This document shows, in pieces, positions 43,239 through 51,735 of a DNA stretch of 64,000 bases; the first letter of the stretch is position 1; every line of letters starts with the position of its first letter. This DNA comes from Branchiostoma floridae. Lineage: Eukaryota > Chordata > Leptocardii > Amphioxiformes > Branchiostomatidae. The translations under genes were made by a program, and so were the position numbers. The notes under the pieces are model-generated. The model made no database searches. It was not told the DNA's origin and saw nothing but the letters and a program-made list of their open reading frames with translations. Location of the stretch: contig NC_049990.1 in assembly GCF_000003815.2 (NCBI RefSeq), positions 20,351,078 to 20,415,077 of the forward strand. The letters run 5' to 3'.

Positions 43239-45166
43239 GCGGCTAGACGAAGCTTGTCCCCCTCTGGGTGCGCTCTGCCGGACTCCGGCTGCGTGAGAAG
43301 GTGCTTGTGACGAGGTAACAGAACTGGTTCCTCGACCAACATCTCTAGAAGAACTGGATACCAGCAAGCTGTTTCCCACACCGGAGCTATGAGAAGCAGA
43401 TGAGCCTCGTCTAACTGGACTTTCCTGAGTGTCCGTGCGACCAGAAGGAAAGGAGGGAAGGCATACGGCAGTTCCCACCTGCTCCAGCTCACCGTGAAGG
43501 CGTCCGTCCCCACTGCTTCTGGCTCTGGGTGCCAGGAAACGTACTGAGGTAGCTGACGGTTGGTTCGGGACGCGAACAGATCCACCCCCTTGGAGAGTAG
43601 TGGAAACTTCGCCTGCAGACTCAGGAACGTATGCCGGTCCAGAGTCCATTCTGTGGCCACGAAGAAATGTCGAGAACTGAAGTCCGCTCGCACATTCTCC
43701 TTGCCTGGGATGTGCACTGCTGAAATGGACAGGTTCCTGTCTGTGCACCACTGCCACAGATCCAAGGTCACGTTCAGCAAGTCTAGAGACCTTGTGCCTC
43801 CCAGATGATTTAGATATGCCACCACCGTAGAGTTGTCGGAGCGAACTCTGATGTGTCCGCTTTCCATGTCTCTGCAGAAAGCCTGAACTGCCATGGATGC
43901 AGCCTGCAGTTCCAACACGTTTATGTGTGCTGTCTTCTCCTCTGCAGACCAGCGACCTCCTGTGTGGATGCCGTTGCAGAATCCGCCCCATCCGACAGTA
44001 GACGCATCTGTCTCCACAACCATGTCCGCTGTGGGCAAAAGGATTGGACGGCTGTTGTGGTCTGGAAGAAGGTCTCTCCACCACCTTAAGTCTTCTCGCG
44101 CTGCCTCTGTCAGCGGCACTGGATGCCCCCAGTCTCCTCTTGTCACTCGGAGAACTGTGATGAGCAGGCGTTGAAGACTTCTGAAGTGAAGTGGAGCGTG
44201 CCAAACTGACCCTGTTGTGGCTTGCAGCTTCCCTATCAGACTCGCCAACTCTCTCGCTGAGACGGGCACGACTGCAGACAGGGTAGTGTCCGCCAGCTGT
44301 TGTAACTCCCGCAACTTGCTGTCGGGAAGAAAAGTTACCATTCGTGACGAATCTACGCCTGACCCTAGGAAGGTGATGCGTTGTGTTGGCTCCAACACTG
44401 ACTTCTCTCTGTTCGGAACGAAGCCTAGCTGTGACAGTACTTCCAGTGCTGCCATCAGTGCTTCTCTGCACTCTTCTCTGGATCGGCCAAACATCAGGAT
44501 GTCGTCCAGGTAGACGATCAGACGGAAACCACGTCTTCTCAGAAGTGCGATGGGCACCTTCAGTACCTTCGTGAACACTCTTGGGGCGCTCGACATCCCA
44601 AACGGGACGCAGCGGAACTGGTACAGACGACCTCGCCACTGGAACGTCAGGAATCTGCGGCTGCCCATGTCTACTGGGATGGTGAAATACGCATCTCTCA
44701 GGTCGATCTTTCCCATATAATCCCCTGGCTGGATGAGATCTTTCAGAACGGCTAGACTCTCCATCTTGAAGCGTCGAACCTGTAGAAACTTGTTTAGTGG
44801 CTTGAGGTTGATAACGGGTCGCAAACCTCCCGTCTTCTTTGGTACTGTGAACAAAATTGAAACAAACTGGGTGCGGTTGTAGACAACCTCCTCTATCGCA
44901 CCCTTGGTAAGTAGAGTTCTTACCTCCTCGCTGAGGACTTCCACCTGCTCTGGGCTTCTTGGTCTGCAGTGTGGAATTCTCTGTTGTACTGGCGGCGTTG
45001 TCGCAAACTCCAACCTGTACCCCGTAACGCATTGTAGAATCCAGGGGTCTGAAGTCACCTGCTTCCACTGCTGCAGGAAGTGGACTAGCCTGCCCCCGTG
45101 AAGTAGCTGAGAGTCGTCGGGTACAGGTTGAAGGTCGGTCGAACGCCGAAGTGCTTCTCTTGTCAA
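43070..45166 (-). CDS. DIRS reverse transcriptase / RNase H
   Basis: 698 residues, ATG at 45166, 11 nt after the ORF1 stop. RT motifs: SILFTVPKKTGGLRPVINLK (about 103-122), KIDLRDAYFTIPV (about 153), VPFGMSSAPRVF (about 187) and YLDD (about 219-222). RNase H: VETDASTVGWGGF, LELQAASMAVQAF, RSDNSTVVAYL and VRADFSSR. The C-terminal conserved region (GVDLFASRTNRQLPQYVSWH ... YAFPPFLLVARTL ... LLIAPVWETACWYP) occurs in DIRS and some Gypsy polyproteins. No separate methyltransferase domain is recognised. Apparently intact. Confidence 0.95.
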   Translation of the reverse strand: MTREALRRSTDLQPVPDDSQLLHGGRLVHFLQQWKQVTSDPWILQCVTGYRLEFATTPPVQQRIPHCRPRSPEQVEVLSEEVRTLLTKGAIEEVVYNRTQFVSILFTVPKKTGGLRPVINLKPLNKFLQVRRFKMESLAVLKDLIQPGDYMGKIDLRDAYFTIPVDMGSRRFLTFQWRGRLYQFRCVPFGMSSAPRVFTKVLKVPIALLRRRGFRLIVYLDDILMFGRSREECREALMAALEVLSQLGFVPNREKSVLEPTQRITFLGSGVDSSRMVTFLPDSKLRELQQLADTTLSAVVPVSARELASLIGKLQATTGSVWHAPLHFRSLQRLLITVLRVTRGDWGHPVPLTEAAREDLRWWRDLLPDHNSRPILLPTADMVVETDASTVGWGGFCNGIHTGGRWSAEEKTAHINVLELQAASMAVQAFCRDMESGHIRVRSDNSTVVAYLNHLGGTRSLDLLNVTLDLWQWCTDRNLSISAVHIPGKENVRADFSSRHFFVATEWTLDRHTFLSLQAKFPLLSKGVDLFASRTNRQLPQYVSWHPEPEAVGTDAFTVSWSRWELPYAFPPFLLVARTLRKVQLDEAHLLLIAPVWETACWYPVLLEMLVEEPVLLPRHKHLLTQPESGRAHPEGDKLRLAAWHVCGDNILSTAFRRESVRYYWPPGDQAHRSSTQQPGKSGTAGVVKGTLIRFQHL

Positions 45167-45177
45167 GGATGAAACTT

Positions 45178-46647
45178 CTACTTGTCTGACTTCTTCCCGT
45201 CCCCCTGCTTCTGAAAAGACTGGGACGAACTCTTGTTGTAGTACTGGCGAGACCCGCCGTAGTTTGGCCTACTGTAGTTCGGCCTCGGCATGTAGTTGTA
45301 GCGATAACCTCTGTTGCCGCCCCCTGCCGTTCTGTAGTTGGTACGACGACCACCTCGTCTCGAGCTGGTCTGTTTCTTCTCTGCCTGTGTCAGCATGCCA
45401 GAGAGCACCTTGCTCTCCGAAGACAAATCCTTCGCCTTAGTTCCCAGATCAGGCGGGAACAGGAAGTTGTTGTCCTCTGACGGGGTCCGGAACAGATCCC
45501 TGAAGGTCTTCTGAGAAGACTCGGCAATAAAAGAACGGCGTGTGAAAGCTAGATGAGAATGGGCTGAACCCAGGAGTAACAGAGCTGTGCCAACACAATC
45601 TATCATGTCCAGTTGCAGTTCCTCAAAACTATCCTTACTGGAACGCTGGATTAACTGCCAGAGATTGATCAATGGAGTTCCAACTTGCACTAGATTGGTA
45701 TGCACCGACTTGAGAGATTTATCGTGAGAAACAATCACATCACCTTGTTTCTTGTCATTCTCCAGAACGGCCCTGGACACGTTCTCGTTGAAGGCCGGTA
45801 CTACCATCGTTGATGGGGCGTTGTCTGGCAAGTTGTACTTCTGTTGCCAAGCCTCTAGATCAGCCCCGCGACACTGCTTGCTGTGCTTGAAGTATTTCTC
45901 CGTCTCCTCCAACACGTTGTCGTCAGCGACCCAAGGGTGCTTGACGGTCTTGTTCGTCGGGTCGAACGGCTTCCATGCCGACTGCCCGCCCTCCGAGACG
46001 TCCGACACACTTTCTTCCTCCGTCTCGACTCGAGCTGGGGACCGCCGGTCATGTCGCCGCCGCCGCTTCCCCGGCGCAGACCCCGTTGGAGACGAAGACC
46101 GCCGTTTCTTCGGCTGCGAAAACTGCGACATCATCAGCTCTTGGAGCCCATCTAGCTTCTCTGAAAGTAATGAAAAATTATTCTCCAAGGCAGTAATACG
46201 TACGCCGCTAGCATCAACCAGCTCCGGCTCTGACGGGATGTCGCCATTATTGTTGCCATCCTTCCTACGCTTTCCGTCACCGCCGCCGTCGCTCTCTTCG
46301 CCATTCTTCTCCTCCTCGCTCACTTCGACGGTAGAAGGCAGCTCTACTTCTTCATGAGCGGGAGACTTCGGCGGTTGGTGCACTTCAGCAGCCACCAAGA
46401 GACCGCGAACAGCGCTCAATCTCGGCATCGAAGGTGACGAAGAAGGCTGACGACTGTCATGGCGCCCGCCCCGGCGCACATGTCGGCGCATGCTTCTCGG
46501 GGAAGCGCCGTCTTCTTCGCGCCGTCTCTCGCTGGAACGCCGCTCCGAGCCTCCTCGGCCGCTTCTAGCGTGTCGCCCAGCAGTTGAAGACTTCGAAGAA
46601 GCCCGCGTACGGTTCTTAACACGCTCCTTGTCGCGTTTAGAACCCAT
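45178..46647 (-). CDS. DIRS ORF1 (gag-like)
   Basis: 489 residues from ATG at 46647 (MGSKRDKERVKNRTRASSKS). The frame is open upstream into the terminal repeat without a better start. The N-terminal third is basic and Ser/Arg-rich, then acidic (VEVSEEEKNGEESDGGGDGK), then a second basic patch (APGKRRRRHDRRSPAR). A more regular region of about 200 residues follows (KPFDPTNKTVKHPWVADDNV ...). The C-terminus is Arg/Gly/Tyr-rich (RRGGRRTNYRTAGGGNRGYR), suited to RNA binding. By position and composition this is the DIRS structural protein; no zinc knuckle is seen. Confidence 0.9.
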   Translation of the reverse strand: MGSKRDKERVKNRTRASSKSSTAGRHARSGRGGSERRSSERRREEDGASPRSMRRHVRRGGRHDSRQPSSSPSMPRLSAVRGLLVAAEVHQPPKSPAHEEVELPSTVEVSEEEKNGEESDGGGDGKRRKDGNNNGDIPSEPELVDASGVRITALENNFSLLSEKLDGLQELMMSQFSQPKKRRSSSPTGSAPGKRRRRHDRRSPARVETEEESVSDVSEGGQSAWKPFDPTNKTVKHPWVADDNVLEETEKYFKHSKQCRGADLEAWQQKYNLPDNAPSTMVVPAFNENVSRAVLENDKKQGDVIVSHDKSLKSVHTNLVQVGTPLINLWQLIQRSSKDSFEELQLDMIDCVGTALLLLGSAHSHLAFTRRSFIAESSQKTFRDLFRTPSEDNNFLFPPDLGTKAKDLSSESKVLSGMLTQAEKKQTSSRRGGRRTNYRTAGGGNRGYRYNYMPRPNYSRPNYGGSRQYYNKSSSQSFQKQGDGKKSDK

Positions 46648-46696
46648 TTTCAGGAGCTGGAAACACCGGGGGTTGACAGAAACGCTCAAAAAATTA

Positions 46697-46843
46697 GACT
46701 GGTGCGCATGCGCCGCGAGGAACCATGGGTAACCGGTGACCTTTGAACTTTGGGAGCTACCAAGTGAGGCACATGGGGGTGTCAAGCTCAGATACACCTG
46801 AAGTCATTCTCTGACTGACAACAGAGGGGATGCAGGAGACAAT
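46697..46843 (-). repeat. DIRS inverted terminal repeat (5' side of element)
   Basis: Right boundary of the element in plus coordinates. It reads into flanking CCCAAGTAATGTTGACG at 46844, identical to 48216 onward. Confidence 0.94.
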
Positions 46844-48215
46844 CCCAAGTAATGTTGACGTTTGTTTCAGTTTAAATTTCGAGAGCTATGGCTGTTTCAG
46901 TCTGTTTCTGCGGTATACAAGCCCGATGAATGGCTGTTTCGGTTTCTGTGACTGTGTCTACACCGAGAGGTCGAGTATTTCTACAGGAATTAACTACTAA
47001 TATCAAATATGTTATTCAACCACCTGTCGTCCTTTCTGGCCTGGGTTGTTCTCTTGGTTCGGGACCCAAGAGAGCGACACAAAGCAGATTATGTAATGGT
47101 CTAGGTTCCCGACAACCACTGACCATGACATAAAACAGAAATTACAACAGATGGTGAACCAGGGTAGACCCTGTTTTGTAAACAACAGAATTTTACGTAC
47201 AATAACTGACCAAATACACTCCCGGCAACACAGCCACAGAAACCAACAGAAACCAAAATCAGCCACACACCAGTCACGTACATCGCGGAAAGGGACTGAA
47301 GGCAGTGAAGCCTTGACTGCAAAAGGAGCCTCCATTTACAAAATGCACGTCCGAATATCTACCAGAAACATCCCTCGGTATGTCAACAAAACACACTCAA
47401 GTCATTTACTTCCTATCGTGGCTATGAAAAGTTAGTTCCAGTCCATATCTGCAAGATGTTACGATTTTAACCCCAGAAGACACATATTATGTACTTAACT
47501 TGAACACTGCGGCTGCAGTTGATCCGGGCTTGATGGCATCACTAAGATCCTAGAAGCAAAAAAAAGTGAATAAGGTGCAGATTTAACGTCTTGTTTTAGT
47601 GGTAAATAAGGCGCAAATCGGTAAAAGAAAGAGCCATGCATGATTAGCCTCAACACCGCTGTAACAAACACACCAAGTGCAGACAACAATGTCTACGACC
47701 AAGTTTCCCACCTCACAAACAGTCAGACCGTAATACCAAAGGTATTCATATACTTTATTCAATTCAGGGTCGATAAGTAAGTAATAGAAAAAAGACTTTT
47801 CTACTGCAACTGTAAACTTAAACTTGCCAACACAAATGAAAATGGTCATCCATGGACAAAGACTGTTGTCTTACAATTAAAAACTGTGTGCTTTGACTGA
47901 ATTCAGTACGATACCTTGTCATATGTGTTAGAAGACTTTGAATCTCCATTCAGTCACGTCCGGTACCTTCCTTCGTCAGTCCTCGCCTCCCTTTCCACGT
48001 CCGGACATTTCTTTTTACGGTGCGATGATCCTCGGTAGAAAAGACAAAACGAAAATGAATTATTTTGGCTCAGAAATATAGGAAATATACCTTGGACTTA
48101 AGTTAAAGCACAGAAAGTTAACTTGGTTTGTGATTACAATTTCCGTTCTAGATTTAACATGGAAACAGTGGGATGAATTTATGTGTAGTAACGATTGAGT
48201 GTGCTTCAATGAAAT
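46844..48215. repeat. Tandem unit 1 (1372 bp)
   Basis: Starts CCCAAGTAATGTTGACG and ends GCTTCAATGAAAT; the next unit begins at once. It contains a hairpin MITE (46888-47300) and a short AIKPGS-type exon copy (47507-47551). Unit 2 (48216-48912) is over 95% identical by eye along its length. Confidence 0.92.
46888..47300. mobile_element. Foldback/hairpin repeat family, copy in unit 1
   Basis: The outer arms are mutually inverted over about 60 bp (TTTCTGCGGTATACAAGCCC ... GGTTTCTGTGACTGTGT against ACACAGCCACAGAAACC ... ACATCGCGGAAAGG). The core is CACCTGTCGTCCTTTCTGGC ... CCCAAGAGAGCGACAC. Relatives are at about 39246-39610, 48259-48670 and 51245-51735, the last being a near-perfect long hairpin. 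The minus-frame open reading of about 107 codons (47012-47335) is repeat translation. Confidence 0.75.
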
Positions 48216-48912
48216 CCCAAGTAATGTTGACGTTTGTTTCAGTTTAAATTTCGAGAGCTATGGCTGTTTCAGTCTGTTTCTGCGGTATACAAGCCCGATG
48301 AATGGCTGATTCGGTTTCTGTGACTGTGTCTACGCCGAGAGGTCGAGTATTTCTACAGGAATTAACTTCTAATATCAAATAGGTTCTTCAACCAACTGTC
48401 GTCCTTTCTGGCCTGTGTTGTTCTCTTGGTTCGGGACCCAAGAGAGCGACACAAAGCAGATTATGTAATGGTCTAGGTCCCCGACAACCACTGACCATGA
48501 CATAAAACAGAAATTACAACAGATGGTGAACCAGGGTAGACCCTGTTTTGTAAACAACAGAATTTTACGTACAATAACTGACCAAATACACTCCCGGCAA
48601 CACAGCCACAGAAACCAACAGAAACCAAAATCAGCCACACACCAGGCACGTACATCGCGGAAACGGACTGAAGCCTTGACTGCAAAAGGAGCCTCCATTT
48701 ACAAAATGCACGTCCGAATATCTACCAGAAACATCCCTCGGTATGTCAACAAAACACACTCAATTCCTTTACTTTCTATCGTTACTATGACAAGTTAGTC
48801 CCAGTCCATACCTGCAAGATGCTACGATTTTAACCCCAGAAGACGCATAAGCACTTAACTTGAACATTGCGGCTGCAGTTGATCCGGGCTTGATGGCACC
48901 ACTAAGATCCTG
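48216..48912. repeat. Tandem unit 2 (truncated)
   Basis: Copy of the first 700 bp of unit 1, including the hairpin family member (48259-48670) and an AIKPGS exon copy (about 48856-48908, minus: CAGTCCAG|GATCTTAGTGGTGCC). Divergence begins after AAGATCCTGGAC at about 48912. Its start preserves the uninterrupted junction (empty site) of the DIRS insertion. Confidence 0.88.
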
Positions 48913-49559
48913 GACTGAGCAAGAAGTTGAATAATTTAGAGGCGTAATAACATCTAAGGAATAAGGCACAAGGATGCCTTACATGTAAATTTTTTGCATT
49001 CTCTGATGGTCACAAAAGAATTGAATGTTAACGTTACGGATTATTTAATTATCGGACTAATGATAACCGTAGAACACGTATTTAAACACAATAAGGCACT
49101 TACTTACCTGTTGTCTCAAGCGGTCGCGATGTTGTTCTGTGCTGGGACGCTGCGAAGTGAGTCCTTCACCTCAGATGGATGACGGGGTTTCCGGCAGATT
49201 AAGACAGGGGCAGGTGTACGATTCGCTAGTCTACAAAATTGATTAATTTCTTGACCAATCACAGACCAGTAATCTTTTTCACCTGTGTTGGGCACGCGTT
49301 TGTTAGCTTGTCTAGACCACGGCATTGTCATTCGATTCTTGAGTCATGCGAGACCGTAACCGCTTTGTCTCGCACCACCGTATGCACAACTACCTACAAA
49401 CGGCAACGGATACAAGGGTTGCCGACGAGAGACGCCAACCTTTACTGCAGGTGTTTCACGATAACGTCCGGGGATATATCGTTTTATACGTCGAGACAGA
49501 CGACAAGCTCTGCTATTCTATGTAGGTGGACTTTATCAATTATTGCTGTTTATCAGAGG
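48913..49559. other. Spacer; nothing recognised
   Basis: No repeat or gene called. A minus frame at 49116-49331 has no family resemblance. Confidence 0.4.
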
Positions 49560-50966
49560 TGTACAGTTGTAATTGTGTGCCACATTTCCACTAGTACTTA
49601 CCGTTGGGCAGCCGTTGAACATGTTTGCGTTTGTTGCAGCGGTACGAGACAGCTGACGCGAACCCGTCTCTTCTCTCGGAATCTCACCGTATGGAAAAAA
49701 TATCTACCGGTTTGGGTACTTCACGACACGTTCCGGGAGACGTCGGGAGAATCTTCGGGTTCATCTTTGAGGAGATCTGCGGTGTTCAAAACAGCAGGCT
49801 GACGACTAGGTCTTTCCCAGGCATTTGACAAGGTATAGAAGCTATGCATGTGTTGGAAGTATACAGGCTTTTCATATAACGTCATCTGCGCCATGTTGGA
49901 TTACAGCGTACGTCTGTTAACAACACGAAGATGCTACTGCTTAATTCAATTACCCGTCAGCATGATCGTCGGAGGATTCAAATTATTCAGTATGACGGCA
50001 TTGAAAAGCCTGCATTCATGTGGAAAAATACTAGCAATATTTCGTCATCATCAGATATTTATTTGCAGGACAGCAGTATTTGTCAAAAGAACACATTCGT
50101 TAATTCTACAGTTTCAATTTCTGTGTAGGAACTCTGATAGCAGAAGTCGTGACTGCAGAATCAGTGAACAGTTCTGAAGCACGACTGGACCTGTATGCTG
50201 GGGGAAGAAGGAGTACTGCGTGTGACTGGAGGGTGACACGACAGGTAGCAGAGCCTAATTCACCTAGGAATCCTGCAAGGTACCCTCACAAGGTAAATAT
50301 TGATATTGTAGTATCGGATGTTCTAATTGTGTGTCACATTCAACCAATGGACAGTCGTTGAGCCTTTGCTGGTTGTTGCAGCGGTGGTGAATCAGCTGAT
50401 GAATGTCTGTTTCTCTTACCGAAATCACAGCAAAATAATGTCTGGACGCACTAAGGGAGGTGCCACTGTGCCAGGCACCAGCGTCACTGAAGGTGTTTCT
50501 CGACATCAGTCCATCACCAAGCCAAGGAGGCACCAAGCCAAACACGTAGGGTGTTTTTTTCTGAATTCAGAGTAAAGCAGTTTTGGAACCCCTCATACAG
50601 ACCCTGATTACAATTTCAATCTTCTATCACATAACTCTGCATGACTGGTTACCATTTCCACTCCCGGTGGGGCATAAAGGCGTCCCTGTGACCCTTTTAA
50701 TGTTTTAATTACATAAAATGAAAATGACGTTAGTCTGTCTCGTCCTAATTGATTGTTAATTTCACTTCCTTTCAGTGGGAAGTCGCCGGGAAGGAGAAAT
50801 CTCTCAGCATCTTCCAGAATCAACTACAGCTGAAATGGTGGGACTGATCCCGGTGAGAGGTTGTCTAATACCAAGTACGCCATCTCCACAGCCAGAAGGC
50901 CGATGTTCGTGTGTACGCTATACCAGAGGACCTGTGTTCGTGTGTACGCCATACCAGAGGACCTGA
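49560..50966 (+). other. Possible small plus-strand gene with duplicated exon starts
   Basis: Several exon-like pieces: after TTTGTTGCAG| at about 49640; after CTGATAGCAG| at about 50144 to CTCACAAG|GTAAAT at 50292; after GGTTGTTGCAG| at about 50381 to AACAC|GTAGGG near 50548; and after CTTTCAG| at about 50776. The sequence around the acceptors at 49640 and 50381 is duplicated (TAATTGTGTG-CACATT ... GTTGTTGCAGCGGT). Possible products are short, Ser/Arg-rich and unrecognised. This could be a non-coding RNA gene or a lineage-specific coding gene; phases were not consistent enough to build a model. Confidence 0.3.
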
Positions 50967-51244
50967 AACTGTTAGGTTCTTACATATCTTAGGGTTTGAT
51001 CGTTTAAAACGGAATCATCTTGCAGAAATGGGCTGGGATTGACTTGACATTGGCATGATAGGATGTAAATGATCTGTGATGTTGCATTCATACCTTTAGC
51101 TGATATTAAGATTCCCTTTGTCTACATGAGGCATTGTCGGCAGGGCTCATCACAGTCTCTTGGTTGGTGGTAGGGTGCTTGAGTGTGTTTTGTTGACACC
51201 CTGAGTGATGTTGTTGGTAGGTGGTTAGGGCATTTTGTGAGTGG

Positions 51245-51735
51245 GGGCTTCTTTTGCACACGGGACTTCAGTCCGTTTCTGTGGTGTACAGGCCCGGTGT
51301 GTGGCTGGTTTGGCTTCTGTGACTGTGTTAATGGTTGGGATTGTGTTCGGAGTTACTGCGAAATTCAGTCCTTTAGAGAGCAGGGGTTTCCTGGATCTGT
51401 TGGCTTATGACGACTTGGGTTCTTCTACCACCTGTCGCCTTTTCTGCCATGTGTGATGGTCTAGGGCCGGGAACCTACTAGTAGACCATTACATAAGATG
51501 TCCTGTGTCGTAATCTTGGCTCCCGAACCAAGACGACGGCACAGGGCCAGAAAGGAAGACAGGTGGTTGAAGAGTGCAAGTTGTTGTGAGCTGACAGAAC
51601 CGGGAAGTCTCTGTTCGCTGAAGGACAGAACTTTGCAGTAACTTCGAGTGCAGTCTCGGCAATTGATATGGTCACTGAAACCGAATCGGCCATACATCGG
51701 GCCTGTATACCACAGAAACAGGCTGAAGCGCTGTG
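51245..51735. mobile_element. Long hairpin (foldback) repeat
   Basis: The two halves (about 51245-51465 and 51480-51735) are inverted copies: CACCTGTCGCCTTTTCTGCC / GGCCAGAAAGGAAGACAGGTG, GGCCCGGTGTGTGGCTG / CGGCCATACATCGGGCC and TTTCTGTGGTGTACAGG / CCTGTATACCACAGAAA. Same family as the hairpins in the tandem units at 39-49 kb. Confidence 0.85.

Larger units (their letters stand above)
41885..46843 (-). mobile_element. DIRS-type tyrosine-recombinase retrotransposon
   Basis: 4959-bp element, minus-strand orientation. It has inverted terminal repeats (left about 41930-42064, right about 46697-46843), an internal complementary region (42148-42261) and three ORFs: gag-like, RT/RNase H and recombinase. 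The limits come from the empty site in the neighbouring duplicate unit (48204-48230: CAATGAAAT|CCCAAGTAATG), with a shared AAT at the joint and no target duplication. All three frames are open. The two terminal repeats are almost identical across AGCTTGACACCCCCATGTGC and TGGGTAACCGGTGACC-type stretches, so the insertion is recent. Confidence 0.96.

Noticed and set aside
43239-45353. N-terminal 700-codon extension of the DIRS recombinase frame
   Set aside because: It overlaps the motif-bearing RT/RNase H frame, is Arg/Ser-rich as expected of an alternate frame of that region, and shows no family motif. The recombinase proper starts at 43238.
45752-46357. 201-codon plus-strand frame opposite DIRS ORF1
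   Set aside because: Antisense of a real coding frame with Ser/Pro-rich composition; no motif.
47012-48698. Minus-strand 107-codon frames (MEAPFAVKAS...) as a duplicated gene
   Set aside because: They coincide with the inverted arms of a hairpin repeat family; copies differ by indels that break the frame.
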